Source of the DNA: Candidatus Heimdallarchaeota archaeon
GTDB lineage: Archaea; Asgardarchaeota; Heimdallarchaeia; Heimdallarchaeales; Kariarchaeaceae
Direction of reading: 5' to 3'
DNA: 9,309 nt
NCBI GenBank assembly: GCA_029882335.1
Contig: JAOUKW010000144.1
Span: forward strand, 1 to 9,309
The position numbers were made by a program, and so were the translations under genes. Below are positions 7,612 through 9,309 of this stretch, piece after piece. The notes under the pieces were generated by a model. That model searched no databases and was not told the DNA's origin. It was given only the letters and a program-made list of their open reading frames with translations. Within the stretch, counting starts at the first letter, position 1, and the number at the start of each line of letters is the position of its first letter.

Positions 7612-7630
7612 AAGGAAAGTACTTTATTTA
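7612..7630 (+). promoter_or_regulatory. Overlapping RBS-like and TATA-like signals at the GT2 gene start
   Basis: AAGGAAAG (7612-7619) is a possible ribosome binding site for the ATG at 7630, though about 10 nt away. TTTATTTA (7623-7630) is a near-consensus TATA box that overlaps that ATG. If used, it would start transcription near 7652 and make the ATG at 7663 the real start. The two readings exclude each other for a given transcript. Confidence 0.3.
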
Positions 7631-8376
7631 TGAATACCCCAAATATGATTAGAGCGTTATTAATGGAACCGGAAGAAATAGCAATACTCATTCCAACATT
7701 AAATGAAGAGCTTTCTATATCACAGGTTATTAAAGCTGGATCGTTGTACTCAAATAATATTCTCATTCTTGATGGTTATTCAAGTGATTCAACAGTAGAA
7801 ATTGCTATAAATGAAGGAGCAAAAATAGTATTTCAAGAAGGTAACGGCAAGGGAAATGCAATATATGATGGTTTAAAGCAAATTAATGGTAAAATAAAAG
7901 TAATTGTAATTGTTGATGGAGATTCGACTTATGATATTTCAAGCATACCTGATTTAATAAAACCAATCATAAACAATTCCGCCGATTTAGTGGTTGGTAA
8001 TCGTATAGGTGGTATAATTGTTCCAGGTGCATTTACTCGAGTGAATTGGTTTGGAAATAAAATAATATCAAAAATAATCTGCCTTTTGTATGGATTAGAT
8101 AATATTGATATATTATCCGGATTTCGAGCGATATCTGTGGATTTATTACCTTTGTATCTTTCAAATATGAAATATAATGGATTTGAGACCGAAACCGAGA
8201 TGATTGCTCTTACCAAAAAGAATGGTAGCAGAATTGAATCAGTTCCCATTAAATATAGTCCCAGATTGCAAGGATCAAAATCTAAATTATCTCCTTTCAA
8301 GGATGGATTTAGAATATTGAAAGCTGCATTTCTTATAAAGTTTCAGAAATTAGCTGGGGATCAAAATCATCAATAA
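7630..8376 (+). CDS. GT2-family polyprenyl/dolichol-phosphate sugar synthase
   Basis: This 248-residue GT-A enzyme likely transfers a sugar from a nucleotide donor to a polyprenyl or dolichol phosphate at the cytoplasmic membrane face. It resembles the DPM1 / archaeal AglJ type. In order from the start at 7630: IAILIPTLNEE (17-27), LILDGYSSDST (45-55), GNGKGNAIYDGL (71-82), the metal-binding DGD (96-98) in VDGDSTYD, DLVVGNR, SGFRAIS (from Ser163), GFETETEM, VPIKYSPR and SKLSPFKDGFRIL. The last segments are typical of this subgroup and not of generic GT2 enzymes. There is no C-terminal membrane pair, so it is the short soluble form. The 16 residues before IAILIP are longer than usual: ATG at 7663 (Met12) would give the more typical MEPEEIAILIP start. 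The beta-helix gene follows after 15 nt in the same frame, suggesting co-transcription. The lipid-linked sugar it makes is the kind of donor that GT-C membrane enzymes use. Confidence 0.93.
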   Translation: MNTPNMIRALLMEPEEIAILIPTLNEELSISQVIKAGSLYSNNILILDGYSSDSTVEIAINEGAKIVFQEGNGKGNAIYDGLKQINGKIKVIVIVDGDSTYDISSIPDLIKPIINNSADLVVGNRIGGIIVPGAFTRVNWFGNKIISKIICLLYGLDNIDILSGFRAISVDLLPLYLSNMKYNGFETETEMIALTKKNGSRIESVPIKYSPRLQGSKSKLSPFKDGFRILKAAFLIKFQKLAGDQNHQ

Positions 8377-8391
8377 ATTCTGGTAGATTTA

Positions 8392-9309
8392 ATGAATGTC
8401 AATAAATTTGTAGGTATAATTATTTCAAGTTTCTTATTGTATAGTGTTATAATTTATCCTCCTACAGTGTTATTACAGTCTACTGCATTAAAAAATCATG
8501 AAATTTCACCTTCTAGTAAATACATGGAAAGTCTGTTATATTATAATATAGTAGATGGAGATTTAATTTTATCTTATGGGGCTAATATAACAAATGTTAT
8601 TTTAGAAGTTAAAGGTAATTTAATTATTGATAGTTCAGAATCAGTGACTATATCAAATTCTCAAATCCATTTAAGTGGTGCTCTGTATATATACTCTAAT
8701 GATGTTATTTTGACTGGAAATACATTTAATACTGATTCCACCTTCAGTATAATTGTTGTGAATACTGAATTAATAACTATTTCAAATAATATCATATCAA
8801 ATCCTATTAGTGGGATAAATATTATAAATTCCTCTCAAGTATCTGTTCTCTTCAACGAATTCCAGGTGAATAATATTGGTATTATGTTTGATGGCATATG
8901 TGAAAATAATATGTTCATTTCAAATAATATTTTGACTGCTGATTATTCGTTCTTATCAATTACAAATCATAATCTCTATAATAACATATTTGTAAATAAT
9001 AGTTTTGCAGGTGAAGTAATAAATTTGCCGTATTATGTTAATCTATCTCAAGATTCATTTAATAATTTTCCAAATAATGAAAATCTGACATTGTTACCAA
9101 ATGATTATGTAAGTAATATATTTGTAAAATTTGATGCTGGATCATATGAGGAATTACTCTCACCTTGGAATGTTAATATACCTATGAGTGGAAATCATAT
9201 AATGGCGGTAAAAACTGTTGATATAAATAATAATTACATTGAAGAATTTTATAATATTACAATTGCAACTGAAATGGATCCTCCTTTAATTATGAATAGA
9301 CCTGGATAT
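8392..9309 (+). CDS. Exported parallel beta-helix (NosD/PbH1-like) surface protein, 3' partial
   Basis: An open frame starts at ATG 8392 and runs to the last base without a stop, giving 306 visible residues. The N-terminus looks like a signal peptide or membrane anchor: Lys5, then a hydrophobic stretch at about 6-22, then PP. Residues about 68-215 are short repeats of alternating hydrophobic and Asn/Ser/Thr residues, such as VTISNSQIHLSG, VILTGNTF, ITISNNIISN, MFISNNILT and IFVNNSF. This is the pattern of right-handed beta-helix rungs with Asn ladders (PbH1 / NosD-like). From about 243, IFVKFDAGSYEE, GNHIMAVKTVDINNNYIEEF and TEMDPPLI match the strand pattern of Ig-like or 'HYR/CARDB-like' surface modules ending in a PP linker. 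Several N-x-S/T sequons are present. A likely role is a cell-surface or secreted adhesin, S-layer-associated or polysaccharide-interacting protein. An enzyme of the carbohydrate-binding beta-helix class cannot be excluded. The spacing to the GT2 gene is 15 nt, with a weak GGTAG at 8382-8386 as RBS. Confidence 0.85.
   Translation, partial: MNVNKFVGIIISSFLLYSVIIYPPTVLLQSTALKNHEISPSSKYMESLLYYNIVDGDLILSYGANITNVILEVKGNLIIDSSESVTISNSQIHLSGALYIYSNDVILTGNTFNTDSTFSIIVVNTELITISNNIISNPISGINIINSSQVSVLFNEFQVNNIGIMFDGICENNMFISNNILTADYSFLSITNHNLYNNIFVNNSFAGEVINLPYYVNLSQDSFNNFPNNENLTLLPNDYVSNIFVKFDAGSYEELLSPWNVNIPMSGNHIMAVKTVDINNNYIEEFYNITIATEMDPPLIMNRPGY

Noticed and set aside
7929..8300. 123-codon open frame on the minus strand
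   Set aside because: It lies wholly antisense to the well-supported GT2 gene and its translation shows no recognisable motif. It is a shadow frame.

Overview
The window is strongly AT-rich and reads as part of a cell-surface glycan / glycoprotein locus. Four things point to an archaeon. Exact archaeal-type TATA boxes (TTTATATA) lie at sensible distances before two genes. One gene has no Shine-Dalgarno sequence and appears nearly leaderless. The family-2 glycosyltransferase is of the polyprenyl/dolichol-phosphate sugar synthase type. The last gene encodes a secreted beta-helix protein followed by an Ig-like stretch, a surface-protein design common in archaea. An AT-rich Asgard-type or other mesophilic archaeon would fit. 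This placement is inference: no rRNA or other marker gene is present, and TATA-like words are common in AT-rich DNA.

Layout, left to right. (1) Positions 1-933, +: a DegT/DnrJ/EryC1-family sugar aminotransferase whose N-terminus lies outside the window. (2) 1051-2910 and 2923-4746, +: two tandem paralogous polytopic membrane proteins separated by 12 nt, each with a C-terminal soluble domain; GT-C-type glycosyltransferases are the best guess. (3) 4890-6329, +: a third, different membrane protein behind its own apparent promoter, also a weak GT-C candidate. (4) 6331-7479, -: a GT4 glycosyltransferase converging on the previous gene with a single nucleotide between the stop codons. (5) 7630-8376, +: a GT2 polyprenyl-phosphate sugar synthase. 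(6) 8392 to the window end, +: an exported parallel beta-helix protein, incomplete at its C-terminus, 15 nt behind the GT2 gene and probably co-transcribed with it. No gap between genes reaches 300 bases.

A coherent working model follows. The aminotransferase makes an amino-sugar nucleotide. The GT4 enzyme adds sugars on the cytoplasmic side. The GT2 enzyme loads a sugar onto a lipid phosphate carrier. The GT-C-like proteins use lipid-linked sugars on the outer face. The beta-helix protein could be a surface acceptor or an unrelated surface protein. The main novelty candidate is the tandem membrane-protein pair, which shares a distinctive C-terminal signature (SDDE, then KRLMGLTG, LFYED, GG and a WW pair) that I cannot assign to a named family.
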